In this document: piece by piece, positions 34,881 through 44,869 of the stretch
How positions within the stretch are numbered: position 1 is the first letter of the stretch
Layout: each line of letters starts with the position of its first letter
Source of the DNA: Olsenella profusa F0195
GTDB lineage: Bacteria; Actinomycetota; Coriobacteriia; Coriobacteriales; Atopobiaceae
Assembly (NCBI RefSeq): GCF_000468755.1
Contig: NZ_AWEZ01000064.1
Location: 1-64,000 of the forward strand
Direction: 5' to 3'
DNA length: 64,000 bases
Program-made: the position numbers and the translations under genes
Notes under the pieces: model-generated
The model's database searches: none
Seen by the model: only the letters and a program-made list of their open reading frames with translations
What the model was told of the DNA's origin: nothing

Positions 34881-36268
34881 CAGCTGCCTCCTCCACCCTT
34901 GACGACCTCGCCAACGAGCTCATAGCAGAACGAATCGACCAGCCGCACCTTGAGCACGTCACCCACCGTAGCAGTGCCCTCCTCGATGTGTACGGCGCCG
35001 TCGCAGTCGGGTGCCTGGAACCAGGCGTGCCCAATCAGCTCGGTCCCCTCCTCGCCCTCCTCGACGCCATCGATGATGACATCGGTGACCTCGCCCACGT
35101 GCTTGGCGGTGGCGGCGAAGCCCAACTGCTCCGCGACGTCCAGGAGACGCTGTGCGCGATCGAGCTTGTCCCCCTCGTCCACCTGGCCGTCAAGGTGGGC
35201 GGCACGCGTGCCTTCCTCGCGGGAGTACGGGAAGACGGAGGTGTAGTCGAACTCCTCCTCCCGTACGAAGTCGAGTAGTCCCTCGAACTCCTCCTCCGTC
35301 TCGCCGGGAAAGCCCACGAGTCCCGTGGTCCTCAGCACCATGCCATCGATCTCGCGGCGCAAGCGGGCAAAGAGCGCACGCAGCTCGTCCTCGGAGCCAG
35401 ACCGTCCCATGCGTGCGAGCATGCGCCCGGAGCAGTGCTGAATGGGGATGTCGATGTAGTCGAGTACCTCGGGCGTGTCCCGAATGACACTGATGAGGTC
35501 GTCTGTCATGCCCTCGGGCTGGAGGTAGAGCACACGCACCCACCCCTGGTGGGGGCGCACGATCCCGGCCACCTGGCGCAGCAGCCACGCAAGGTTCGTC
35601 CCGTCGTCAAGGTCGCTGCCCCAGATGCCCGTGTCCTGCCCGATGAGGACCACCTCGCGCACGCCACCCTCCATGAGGGAGGCGACCTCGGCGAGGATCT
35701 CCGGCGCGGGGCGGGAGAGGTAGTGCCCGCGGATGTAGGGAATGGCACAGAACGTGCAGTAGCGGTCGCAGCCATCGGAGATCTTGACGTAGGCACTCGT
35801 GCCCTCCACGGTGCGCAGGCTCGTACTGCTTCCGATGCTGGTTCCCGCCACCTCCCGGCGGACGCGGTCAATCCCGAGCACGTCATCGACGACTCCCACG
35901 ATGCCGTCCTCCTCGTCGGCGCGCACGAAGGCGGCGACCTCGGGAAGCTGATCGGGCAGCTCGGCACCGTAGCGCGAGGGCACGCAGCCACACATGATGA
36001 TGGGCCGCGAGCGCACGCCGTCCTTCACGTCATCCGCGAGCTCGAGTGTCGCCTCGATGGACTCCGAGGTGGCGGCGGCAAGGAAGGAGCAGGTGTTGAT
36101 GAGCACGACGTCCGCATCCTCGACCTCTGTGACCTCGCCAAAGCCACCTTGCAACAGCAGGGCGCGCATGCGGTCGGTGTCCACCTCGTTCTTGGCACAG
36201 CCAAGCGTCACGAACAGGCAGGTGCCCAACGTGCTATCGGTAGTTGGCAAACTGGAGGGGCTGGCCAT
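34880..36268 (-). CDS. rimO: Ribosomal protein S12 methylthiotransferase RimO
   Basis: This 462-residue radical SAM enzyme methylthiolates an aspartate of ribosomal protein S12. N-terminal cluster ligands are Cys24, Cys60 and Cys95, and the radical SAM motif is CDRYCTFC (Cys167, Cys171, Cys174). The IPYIRGHYLSR and DIPIQHCSGRML segments separate RimO from MiaB and MtaB. A C-terminal TRAM domain is present. With ATG 36268 it overlaps the end of yajQ by 35 bases; a TTG twelve codons later would shorten this. The ATG is kept but is not certain. Confidence 0.95.
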   Translation of the reverse strand: MASPSSLPTTDSTLGTCLFVTLGCAKNEVDTDRMRALLLQGGFGEVTEVEDADVVLINTCSFLAAATSESIEATLELADDVKDGVRSRPIIMCGCVPSRYGAELPDQLPEVAAFVRADEEDGIVGVVDDVLGIDRVRREVAGTSIGSSTSLRTVEGTSAYVKISDGCDRYCTFCAIPYIRGHYLSRPAPEILAEVASLMEGGVREVVLIGQDTGIWGSDLDDGTNLAWLLRQVAGIVRPHQGWVRVLYLQPEGMTDDLISVIRDTPEVLDYIDIPIQHCSGRMLARMGRSGSEDELRALFARLRREIDGMVLRTTGLVGFPGETEEEFEGLLDFVREEEFDYTSVFPYSREEGTRAAHLDGQVDEGDKLDRAQRLLDVAEQLGFAATAKHVGEVTDVIIDGVEEGEEGTELIGHAWFQAPDCDGAVHIEEGTATVGDVLKVRLVDSFCYELVGEVVKGGGGS

Positions 36269-36731
36269 AGTCAGCGTTCCTTAGCATGGAGATGACCTGC
36301 TGGAGCATGTCGCGCGAGGGGGAGCTCACCCGGAGCTTGTCTCCCTCGATGGTTACCTTGCACTTGAGCTTGAGGGCGCGCACATCCTTGGAGAGGCGCC
36401 CTGCCGTCTCCTTGTCGATGCCTTGGACGAAGGTGCCCGACTGCCGTACCGAGGCGCCGGCCGCAGCCTCGACCCTGCCCCAGTCGAGTGCCGAGAGATC
36501 TATCTGGCGTCTGGCGAGCTTTGAGCCAAGCATGTCGCGCACCTGGCCACAGACGAACTCCGACGGCGCGCCTATCGTGAAGGTGGCGTCCCGCTTGGAG
36601 AAGCTGATGGTGGCGCCGGTCTGCTTGAGGTCGTAGCGCTGCGAAAGCTCGCGTACGGCCTGCTGATAGGCATTGTCAGCCTCCTGCAGGTCCACGACGG
36701 AGACGATGTCGAAGCTGGACTCTTTGGCCAT
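36234..36731 (-). CDS. YajQ-family cyclic di-GMP/nucleotide-binding protein
   Basis: This 165-residue UPF0234 protein has tandem ferredoxin-like folds. It begins SSFDIVSVVDLQEADNA, has SQRYDLKQTGATISF and closes with MLRNADYGQPLQFANYR, all family hallmarks. Homologues bind c-di-GMP or RNA; the role in actinobacteria is unclear. No diguanylate cyclase lies nearby. It sits between rodZ and rimO in the operon, and its 3' end overlaps rimO. Confidence 0.9.
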   Translation of the reverse strand: MAKESSFDIVSVVDLQEADNAYQQAVRELSQRYDLKQTGATISFSKRDATFTIGAPSEFVCGQVRDMLGSKLARRQIDLSALDWGRVEAAAGASVRQSGTFVQGIDKETAGRLSKDVRALKLKCKVTIEGDKLRVSSPSRDMLQQVISMLRNADYGQPLQFANYR

Positions 36732-36767
36732 GATGCGCCCTTTCTGGTAGGTGGTCGTGCGATGTGG

Positions 36768-38276
36768 CTAGCTCTTCTTGCCCGTGGCACCCGGCGAACC
36801 GGAGTTGGAGGTCGTGCCCTTGCCGTTGGTCGAGCCACCCGTTGATGAGGACGAGGAGCTCCCCTTGCCGCTTGTGCCCGAGGACGAGCTGCCGTTCGAT
36901 CCGCCGGAGCCACCAGAGCCTCCCGAGGTGCCCTTCGATGAGTCCGAGGAGGATCCCGTGCCGCTTCCCGAGCCGTCTGTGCTGGCAGGGGTGCCCTGGA
37001 TGGTGATGGTGCCCAGCCCGGAGGCCTTTGTCTCGAAGCTCTGCGTCTCTCCGTTCTTGGAGACCGTGACCACGGAGACGTTGCTCACATGGATGGTGAT
37101 GGACTGCGTGACGGTATAGCTCTGATCCCACGGACCCGTCACCTGCTGTGCCATGACGCTCTTGCCATCACACTTGATCTCCACCCACGAGACGCCGCCG
37201 CTGGCAACGGAGACCTCGACCTCCGTGGGTTCCGTGGAGGTCTGGTCGGTTGGGTCCGTGGCATCGCCCATGGAGTCGGAGGGGTTCGAGGTGCTCTGCG
37301 TGCTCTGGCTGGATGACGTCTGTGCCGTTGTCTGCGTGGTGCTTACGACCGAGCTTCCGCGCGCGTCACGTTGCGCACCACTCGCGCAGGAGCTCACCGA
37401 GAATATGATGATGGCCGTGAGTATGGCCACGATGACGAAGGTGAGGATCACGAGACGGCGGGTCTCCCCACCCAGGATGCCTGAGGGGACCCTGCGATTG
37501 CGCGGGTCAGACTGGCCTGCACGACCGCGGTTTGCCCCCGCACGCCGTCGCACCCTGGGCCTATCGACACGCACGATGTTGCGCGAGGAACGCCGACCCG
37601 TGGCAGTGGATGCCGCCTCGTAGGGGCTGGCGGTGCCGTAGCGCAGGTCATCCTCGAAGTCGCTTGGGGTGACCTCACGGCGTGTGATGCGCCCGCCCGC
37701 GCTGGGCGCAAGTGGCACGTCGTTGCGGCGCGCACGCTCGGATCGCGTCTGGCGCGTGCGCGTGCGGCCATACTGGGAAGCCCTGCGCTGCTCTTGCTCG
37801 CGCGTGACGTCGCGTCCCGTGTAGCGCCGCTCGCCTGTGCGGGAGCGGCGGCGCGCCGCCTCGTAGACGCCCCCCTCCTCGCCCTTCACACGTGCGGGCG
37901 AGGTGGTCGCGTAGTCATCGAGGTCACCAGCATAGCCGCCCGACGTGGGGAGCAGGCCTCGGCTGCCCTGGTAACCCGTGGGACTTGCGGCAGCGCCACG
38001 GTCCCTGCGATTGCTGCGGCCAACCTCCCGTTCCCATGCATGCAGGTCGGACGAGAACTGCTGGGTGATCACGCGGGGGTTGAGTCCCAAGTAGCGCGCA
38101 TACGAGGAAAGCATGCCTTGGGCATACCCGCTCTTGGGCATGTTGCCAAAGTCGCCATCCTCAAAGGCGATGAGCACCTGCTCCTTGAGCTTCAGCTGCT
38201 CGGCCGCCTGCACGACGGATAGGCCCAGCCTGCGGCGGCGGTCGACGAGCATCTCGCTAAAGCGTGGACGAGCCAC
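36768..38276 (-). CDS. rodZ: RodZ-like protein: HTH, membrane segment, extracellular domain
   Basis: This 502-residue protein has an N-terminal Cro/C1-type HTH (LGLSVVQAAEQLKLKEQVLI, ~18-37, then YAQGMLSSYARYLGLN), a long Arg-rich disordered linker (~85-270), one membrane segment (~275-294) and an outer DUF4115-like beta domain (~350-430). It ends in a Ser/Gly/Thr low-complexity tail of about 70 residues. RodZ links cell shape machinery to the membrane in rods. The linker and tail are unusually long. It lies just after ftsK, as ymfM lies near ftsK-like genes in Bacillus. Confidence 0.85.
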   Translation of the reverse strand: MARPRFSEMLVDRRRRLGLSVVQAAEQLKLKEQVLIAFEDGDFGNMPKSGYAQGMLSSYARYLGLNPRVITQQFSSDLHAWEREVGRSNRRDRGAAASPTGYQGSRGLLPTSGGYAGDLDDYATTSPARVKGEEGGVYEAARRRSRTGERRYTGRDVTREQEQRRASQYGRTRTRQTRSERARRNDVPLAPSAGGRITRREVTPSDFEDDLRYGTASPYEAASTATGRRSSRNIVRVDRPRVRRRAGANRGRAGQSDPRNRRVPSGILGGETRRLVILTFVIVAILTAIIIFSVSSCASGAQRDARGSSVVSTTQTTAQTSSSQSTQSTSNPSDSMGDATDPTDQTSTEPTEVEVSVASGGVSWVEIKCDGKSVMAQQVTGPWDQSYTVTQSITIHVSNVSVVTVSKNGETQSFETKASGLGTITIQGTPASTDGSGSGTGSSSDSSKGTSGGSGGSGGSNGSSSSGTSGKGSSSSSSTGGSTNGKGTTSNSGSPGATGKKS

Positions 38277-38280
38277 AGGA

Positions 38281-40809
38281 CTACACCTCCTGATACGTTG
38301 CCTCTTGTGCCCTCAGGTCCTCAAGCCCCTCCTTGTCGAGGAGCACCTCACGTGGCTTGGAGCCATCGGGTGGCCCGACGACGCCCTTGCTCTCGAGCAT
38401 GTCCATGATACGACCCGCGCGAGCATAACCCACCTTGAGCCTGCGCTGAAGTCCCGAAGTCGACCCCAACTGAGACTCCACTACGATCTGCGCGGCCTCC
38501 CACACGAGAGGGTCGTCCGTCTCCTCGAAGTCGCCGCCAGGGGCGTCGCCTGCGCCCGGCTGACCAGGGACCACCTGGGTGAGGATCTCCTCATGGTAGT
38601 CCGGCTCCGCCTGACCGCGGATGAAGTCCACCACGCTGTTGATCTCACTGTCGGAGGTGTAGCAACCCAGTACGCGCTTGGGCGAGAGTCCGCGGTCCTT
38701 GAAGAGCATGTCACCGTTGCCCAGGAGTCGCTCGGCTCCGGTCTCGTCCAGGATGACGCGCGAGTCGATGCCCGAGGACACCTTGAGGGCCACCCTGCTG
38801 TCGATGTTGGACTTGATGAGGCCCGTGACCACGTTGGCCGAGGGGCGTTGCGTGGCGATGACCAGATGGATGCCGGCGGCGCGTGCCAGCTGCGCGATGC
38901 GCACGATAGAGGCCTCCACGTCCTTGCCCGCAACCATCATGAGGTCGGAGAGCTCGTCGATGATGACCACGAGGAAGGGCATGGGCTCGGGTGGGTTGTC
39001 CATCTCGGCGAGCTTGCCCGAGACGCACATCCTGTTGTAGCTCTTGATCTCGCGTGCGCCCACCTTGGCGAACACCTTGAGCCGGCGTTCCATCTCTGAG
39101 ACCGCCCACGCTAGGGCGCTCGCCGCCTGGCGTGGCTCGGTGACCACAGGCACATACAGGTGGGGCAGGCCGTTATAGGCCGAGAACTCCACGCGCTTGG
39201 GGTCTATCATGATGAGGCGCACCTGCTTGGGCGTGGTGCGCATGAGCAGAGACATGATCATGGAGTTGATCATGACCGACTTGCCCGATCCGGTCGTACC
39301 GGCCACGAGCATGTGCGGCATCTTGGAGATGTCCGCGATGACGGGCTTGCCCGCAGAGTCACGGCCGATGGCCACCTCAAGGGGACCTCCCTTGGCATAG
39401 GGCAGAACGTCGCCTAGGTGCACGTTCTGGCGCGTCCTGTTGGGGATCTCGATGCCCACGTAGGAGGTTCCGGGGATGGGTGCGAAGATGCGCACCTTCT
39501 CGGCGGCCAGGGTGAGCGCGATGTCATCCTCGAGGTTGCGGATCTTGTTGACCCGCTCCCCCTCCCCCATCTCGATGCGAAAGGTGGTCACGAGTGGCCC
39601 CGAGACGTAGTCCACCACACGGCTCCTGAGGCCAAACTCCTCGAGCGTGCCCTGCAGGCGCATCCTGGTGGTGTCAAGCTCCTCGCGCGAGCTGGCACTT
39701 GCCGCGCTGTTGGGGTTGGACGAGAGCATGGAGAAGGACGGGAGCCCATAGCCGTCCGTCTCGTCGCCGGGGCGGGGCACAGTCTGCGCCCGCGCGACCT
39801 TCGTCTCGCAGGCTGCGGACATGCCTGTGCTGGGACCTGTCGTGCGCTTGGTGCCACGACGACGCCTCGTCTTGCCGACCACTGCGTCCTGCAGGAAGTC
39901 GGGCACGTTGGCATGGGGCTCCGCCTCGGTCGCAGGGGCCTGGGCCGTCTCGGACGCTGCCGGCTCCGCGACGTCCACGTCAAGGTCGGGATGACGCCTG
40001 CGCTTCAGCAGGTGCGTGGGCGCGGCCTGCTCGTCCATACCATCCGCCGTGGCAGCCGCGTCGCGATTGCGCCTCAGCACGGTCGTCGTGCGGTTGCCTA
40101 GGAAGGACGTCTTCTGAGCCGTGGCCCCATCCCCCTCAAAGGGTACCTCAGCGGCATCGACACCAGCGGGCTCGGATGCCGTCATCGAGCGTAACCCCTC
40201 CCGTCGCGCCCGGGTGTCCTCGTGGGCGTCGCGCACGGTGCGCAGGGCATCACGCAGGTGCGTGACCATATCGGAGACGGAGAAGCCACATACCACGATG
40301 CCGGCGACGACCACGCCCACCAGGATGACGTTGCCCACGATGCGGCCGACGGAGACCAGCAGGCCCCATGCGATGGCACCGCCCACATACCCGCCGCGCG
40401 CGACGACGGTCTCCGGCACCAGCACCGCATCCGGATGGGCATCGGCAAGGGACATGTTGATGGAAAGGATGCCCAGGATGGCAAGGACTATAAGCACGAG
40501 CCCAAGGGCGATCCTGCCCGAGATGGGGCCGTCATCATCCACGAAGAACGTCGCCGCAACGACGATGAGGGCGATGGGACAGAGGATGGCCCCCACGCCA
40601 AAGCAGAGTTCGAGGAACTGACCCATGGCCCGTGTGACCACCGCGCTCGAGGGGGCGACGACGGACACGATCATGGCTATGGAGGCGACTATGAGCCCCA
40701 CGCCAACGAGGTCGCCCACCACCGTCCCCCTGATGGGAGTGGGCTCCGGCGAAGCCTGCCTCCTTGGCTTTCCCTGTTGTGCTGCGTTTGTTCTGCGTTG
40801 TGCGGCCAT
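38281..40809 (-). CDS. ftsK: DNA translocase FtsK/SpoIIIE
   Basis: This 842-residue motor pumps the chromosome terminus through the division septum. Four or five N-terminal membrane segments (~30-190) are followed by a variable linker with many charged residues, then the alpha-beta RecA-like motor with Walker A GTTGSGKS, Walker B VVIIDELSDLMM and ATQRPSANVVTG. The C-terminal gamma winged helix (SQLGSTSGLQRRLKVGYARA) reads the DNA polarity signals. It follows rnj by six bases. Confidence 0.96.
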   Translation of the reverse strand: MAAQRRTNAAQQGKPRRQASPEPTPIRGTVVGDLVGVGLIVASIAMIVSVVAPSSAVVTRAMGQFLELCFGVGAILCPIALIVVAATFFVDDDGPISGRIALGLVLIVLAILGILSINMSLADAHPDAVLVPETVVARGGYVGGAIAWGLLVSVGRIVGNVILVGVVVAGIVVCGFSVSDMVTHLRDALRTVRDAHEDTRARREGLRSMTASEPAGVDAAEVPFEGDGATAQKTSFLGNRTTTVLRRNRDAAATADGMDEQAAPTHLLKRRRHPDLDVDVAEPAASETAQAPATEAEPHANVPDFLQDAVVGKTRRRRGTKRTTGPSTGMSAACETKVARAQTVPRPGDETDGYGLPSFSMLSSNPNSAASASSREELDTTRMRLQGTLEEFGLRSRVVDYVSGPLVTTFRIEMGEGERVNKIRNLEDDIALTLAAEKVRIFAPIPGTSYVGIEIPNRTRQNVHLGDVLPYAKGGPLEVAIGRDSAGKPVIADISKMPHMLVAGTTGSGKSVMINSMIMSLLMRTTPKQVRLIMIDPKRVEFSAYNGLPHLYVPVVTEPRQAASALAWAVSEMERRLKVFAKVGAREIKSYNRMCVSGKLAEMDNPPEPMPFLVVIIDELSDLMMVAGKDVEASIVRIAQLARAAGIHLVIATQRPSANVVTGLIKSNIDSRVALKVSSGIDSRVILDETGAERLLGNGDMLFKDRGLSPKRVLGCYTSDSEINSVVDFIRGQAEPDYHEEILTQVVPGQPGAGDAPGGDFEETDDPLVWEAAQIVVESQLGSTSGLQRRLKVGYARAGRIMDMLESKGVVGPPDGSKPREVLLDKEGLEDLRAQEATYQEV

Positions 40810-40815
40810 GCGTCG

Positions 40816-42477
40816 CTAGACCTCCATGACGACCGGTATGACCATGGGACGGGTGTGGGTCTTGCTCCACAGGAAGTTGGTGAGGGAATTGCGCACGTTC
40901 TTGCGCAGGGTGTCTGTGTTTGCGCCGCCCTTCTGGGAGCTCTGGGAGACGGTGCGCCTCACGAGATCCTGGGCATCCTCGGCAAGCCCGTCCGAGGAAA
41001 ACGAGACGCCCCTCATGGCAAGCTCCACATCGACGACCTTGCCACCGCGACTGGAGACCGTGGCAACGCAGGTGACGATGCCGTCGCTCGCTAGCTTCTG
41101 ACGGTCGCGGAAGACCACGGGGTCGCCGTCGGTGACGGAGAGGCCGTCCACGTACACGACGCCGGACTCCACCGGATCGCCCCACTTGACCGTGCCGCCA
41201 CGCATCTCGAGCGCATCGCCATTGTCCGCGATGAAGATGCGGCCGCGCGGGATGCCCATCTGCTCGCCCAGCGTGGCGTGGGCACGCAGGTGCACGGCCT
41301 CGCCGTGCACCGGCATGAAGTAGTGTGGGCGCGTCATAGCCAGCATGAGCTTGAGCTCCTCCTGGCTGCCATGACCTGAGACATGCACCAGCGTGCTCGA
41401 CTTGTCGAACACCGTACAGCCAATCTTGGAAAGGGCGTTGATGATGTTCTGGACGCTCTTCTCATTGCCGGGAACGGGCGTGGCGGAGATGATGACCGTG
41501 TCAGAGGACGTGATGGTGAGCGAGCGATGGTCGCCGGTGGCCATGCGCGCAAGGGCGCTCATGGGCTCACCCTGGCTGCCCGTGCAGAGCACCACGATCT
41601 TGTTGTCGGGAATGTCCTGCACGTCGAAGGCGTCGATGATGTCATCCTGGGAGATCTTGAGATAGCCCAGGTCGCGTGCGACCTTGGTGTTGTTGACCAT
41701 GGAGCGGCCCGTGACGACCACCTTGCGACCCACCGCGCAGGCGGCATCGCACACCTGCTGGAGTCGGTGGATGTGACTCGAGAACGAGGCCACGAACACG
41801 CGCCCCGTGGCGTTCTTGATGATGTGCCTGAGCGATGGGCCCACGGCGGCCTCGGAGGGCGTGAAGCCCGGACGCGTGGCGTTGGTGGAGTCAGAGAGCA
41901 GAAGGTCGATGCCCATGGTGGAGAAGCGCGAGATGGCCTGATAGTTGGGCGTCACGCCATCGATGGGCGTCTGGTCGAGCTTGAAGTCGCCCGTATGCAT
42001 GACGGACCCTGCGGGCGTGCGCATGTAGATGCCAAGCGCCGCCGGGATGGAGTGCGTCATCGAGAAGAAGTCGATGCTGAAGGAGCCCAGATTGAGATGG
42101 GTGCCGTTCTGCACCTCACGGAACCTGGGCGCATTGATCCTGAACTCGGAGAGCTTGTTCTCGATGAAGCCCAGCGTGAGCTTGCTGGAGTAGACGGGCA
42201 CCTTGCGCGTGAGGTCCGCGAGCAGGTACGGAAGGGCGCCGATGTGGTCCTCGTGACCGTGGGTGATGAGGATGCCCCTCAGCTTCTGCTCGTTCTCGAG
42301 GACGTAGGTGTAGTCAGGCAGGACGAGGTCGATGCCCGGTTGGTCATCATCGGGGAACATGAGTCCCGCGTCGATGAGGATCATGTCGTTCCCGTACTCG
42401 AAGGCCGTCATGTTCTTGCCGATGCCGTCGAGTCCGCCCAGAGGAATGATCCTCAGGGGAGTGTTGCCTTTTGCCAT
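40816..42477 (-). CDS. rnj: Ribonuclease J
   Basis: This 553-residue metallo-beta-lactamase/beta-CASP ribonuclease has 5'-exo- and endonuclease activity. Metal ligands are in HGHEDH (73-78) and in HTGDFKLD, with beta-CASP motifs in LLSDSTNATRPG and VPGNE, and HVSGHGSQEELK later. A C-terminal domain follows residue ~450. It heads the block containing ftsK, rodZ and yajQ, and its RNA-decay partners RNase Y and PNPase are encoded within 12 kb. A terminator of the upstream flavin gene lies in the 216-base gap before it. Confidence 0.95.
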   Translation of the reverse strand: MAKGNTPLRIIPLGGLDGIGKNMTAFEYGNDMILIDAGLMFPDDDQPGIDLVLPDYTYVLENEQKLRGILITHGHEDHIGALPYLLADLTRKVPVYSSKLTLGFIENKLSEFRINAPRFREVQNGTHLNLGSFSIDFFSMTHSIPAALGIYMRTPAGSVMHTGDFKLDQTPIDGVTPNYQAISRFSTMGIDLLLSDSTNATRPGFTPSEAAVGPSLRHIIKNATGRVFVASFSSHIHRLQQVCDAACAVGRKVVVTGRSMVNNTKVARDLGYLKISQDDIIDAFDVQDIPDNKIVVLCTGSQGEPMSALARMATGDHRSLTITSSDTVIISATPVPGNEKSVQNIINALSKIGCTVFDKSSTLVHVSGHGSQEELKLMLAMTRPHYFMPVHGEAVHLRAHATLGEQMGIPRGRIFIADNGDALEMRGGTVKWGDPVESGVVYVDGLSVTDGDPVVFRDRQKLASDGIVTCVATVSSRGGKVVDVELAMRGVSFSSDGLAEDAQDLVRRTVSQSSQKGGANTDTLRKNVRNSLTNFLWSKTHTRPMVIPVVMEV

Positions 42478-42639
42478 GTGAGCCGTGGTTCCTTTCTGAG
42501 TGCGATAAAGCCGCCATGCTATCCACTTGTTCGGCCCTCAAGGGTGCCGATGCCGTTTCTGGTTCCCTTAATCCAGTCCATTGTAGCCTTGGTGCCGCTG
42601 GTCACAAAGCTCTGCCATGGTCTTATGCAATGTCTCCAA

Positions 42640-42668
42640 GAGGGGCCTCGCACACGGCGAGGCCCCTC
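42640..42668 (-). terminator. Terminator hairpin after the flavin oxidoreductase locus
   Basis: A perfect 12-bp stem (42640-42651 with 42657-42668) with a five-base loop lies 25 bases after the minus-strand stop. The following bases (CTTGG) give only a poor T tract. Confidence 0.65.
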
Positions 42669-42693
42669 GCCCGTCTCATGCCAGCGTGAGAGG

Positions 42694-44659
42694 CTACCCC
42701 AGGAGCGCCCGCGCCACATCGTAGCCCGTGCGCGTCGCCTCCTGAATCCTCCCCACACCCGTGGCATCCCCCGCCTCGGCGATGGCGATGCCGCTCTCGC
42801 GCAACCATGACGGGACGGGCATCGGCTCCGTGCCCAGCGAGAGCACCAGGTGGTCGAAGGTGGCCGTCAGAGTCGTCCCGTCCGCCCTCTCGAACGCCGC
42901 GGACCCGTCCGAGACGGACGTCAGCCGGGTGTCCGTGAACATCCTGGCGTCCGTCTGGCCCAGCCGCCCCATGATGTCGATCCTGTTCTGGAAGAAGAGG
43001 TCCGGGCCGATCTCGTCGAGCATCTCGTAGAGCTCCACGTGATTGCCCTGGGCAGCGAGCATCTCGGCGCATTCGATGCCCGTCATGCCGGACCCCACCA
43101 CGCAGACGCGCTCGCCCGAGATGGCGGGGTCTGCCATGATGGCCTCCGGTGGCGTGAGGACGCGGGGGTCATCGAGCCCCTCGATGGACGCGGGCCTGAT
43201 GGGCTCGGAGCCTGCCGCCCACACGACGGCCCGGGGCGCCAGCTCTGCGAGTGCGGCCTCGTCGAACGCCGTGCTGGTGCGAACCTCCACGTCCCACCTG
43301 GCAAGCTGGGACTGGTAGTACCGGACGAGCCAGCCGAGGCGCCACTTCTTGGGCGGGTGCTCGGCCAGCACGAGCTGGCCCCCGACCTGGGAGTCCCTCT
43401 CGAAGACGACCGGCCTGTAGCCCCGTTGCGCCAGCACGATCGCCGCGACGAGCCCTGCGGGGCCGGAGCCCACCACCGCCACGGGACTGCCGTCCCCATC
43501 CCGCTCGATGGGGGCAAGGTCGCACTCGCGCCCGGCCTCGGGGTTCACGGAGCAGACCATGGGCGTGTAGGGGTCCTCGTGCGCGGCCATGAGGCTCTCG
43601 ATGCAGCGCATGCAGCTGATGCAGGGGCGGATCTCGTCCGCCCTGCCAGCGCGCACCTTGTTCGACCAGTCGGGGTCCGCAAAGAACTGGCGGGCGGATC
43701 CCACCAGGGCCACGCCCCCCTCGATGAGGTCCATGGCCGTCTCGGGATGGCGCACCACCGAACAGGCGATGACGGGGATGCCGACCGCGGCCGCGATGGT
43801 CCTGCCGCTGACGGACTTCCAGCCCTCGTCAAAGCCGACGGGCTCCCACGCCCAATTCATGGTCTCGTAGTTGCCCGCGGAGATGTCGAGGGCATCGGCA
43901 CCCCAGACCTCGAACAGCCTGCAGTACTCCACGGCGAGTGGCAGGGTGATGCCGTCGTCGATGCCCACCATGCGCAGGTACTCGTCAGCCGTGAGGCGTA
44001 CCAGTATGGGGAAGTCGGGACTCGTCCGCTCGCGGATGCCCCGGATGATGCGCCGCACGATCTCCGCACGGCCTTCGGGAGAGCCCCCGAACTCGTCATC
44101 GCGGTGGTTCGTGTAGGGGCGAGAGGAACTGGCAGAGCAGGTAGCCATGGGCGCAGTGCAGCTCCACGGCATCGAAGCCGGCCTTCTGGGCGCGGACGCC
44201 TGCGGCGATGAAGGCATCGATGACCTCGAGCACCTCGTCGTGCGTGAGGGCGCGTGTGAGCGCATGCGTGAGCTTCGACTCCTGGCCCGAGGGGCTCACC
44301 AGGATACCGTCGGGAGCGAGGGCAGGCGTGCCCTGGCAGCCGGGATGGTAGATCTCCAGGCCAAACTTGGCGCCCGTTCCGTGAACCACATCCACCATGG
44401 CCTTGAAGCTGGGGATCTTGTCATCCGCGTCCAAAAGGAGGTTGCGGGCGTCACCACGCCCCGCCCCATCCATCACGGAGCAGATCTCCGTGAGCACGAG
44501 GCCGCAGCCACCTTGGCCACGGCGGGCATAGAAGGCCGCCTCGCGCGCGCTGGCGTTGCCGTCCAGCTCCGCATAGTAGTTGCCCATGGGCTCGAAGACC
44601 ACGCGGTTGGGCACCACCATCCCGTTGATGGTCACCGGCTCGAACAGCCTATCGAACAT
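42694..44659 (-). pseudogene. NADH:flavin oxidoreductase / 2,4-dienoyl-CoA reductase-like gene with a frameshift
   Basis: Two minus-strand frames together make one ~655-residue enzyme. The first (44659 to 44096) is the start of an OYE-like FMN barrel, from MFDRLFEPVTINGMVVPNR to HGYLLCQFLSP. The rest continues in another frame from TNHRDDEFGGS to 42694. It contains the Fe-S cysteines CISCMRC, the FAD/NAD motif VVGSGPAGLVAAIV and the second dinucleotide fold VVGSGMTGIECAEML. One extra base near 44115-44119 (TAGGGG on the plus strand) breaks the frame inside the conserved SP-x-TN-x-R motif. Otherwise the gene looks intact, so it is a recent mutation, a phase-variable site or a sequencing error. 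BaiCD- and FadH-like enzymes reduce enoyl or steroid-type double bonds. Confidence 0.85.
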
Positions 44660-44869
44660 GCCATCCCCTCTCCATGCACTCTATTTTCCCCTGCGCCCAA
44701 GATAGGCTCTCGAGGGGTAGGGGGACAACGGGAAAGCGGCGGATGGACGTACGTCCCGGGCGGCGGACACGCCGTTTGTGAGCAGCTGCTTTCGGCTTGT
44801 GACAGCAGAGGCGGCGAGCGGTAGGATGGTCTCATCCGAACCCCGATGCCCTGCGCAAGGAGGCCACCC

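Noticed and set aside
41383-42810. Plus-strand open frame of 475 codons
   Set aside because: It lies opposite RNase J and has no conserved motif.
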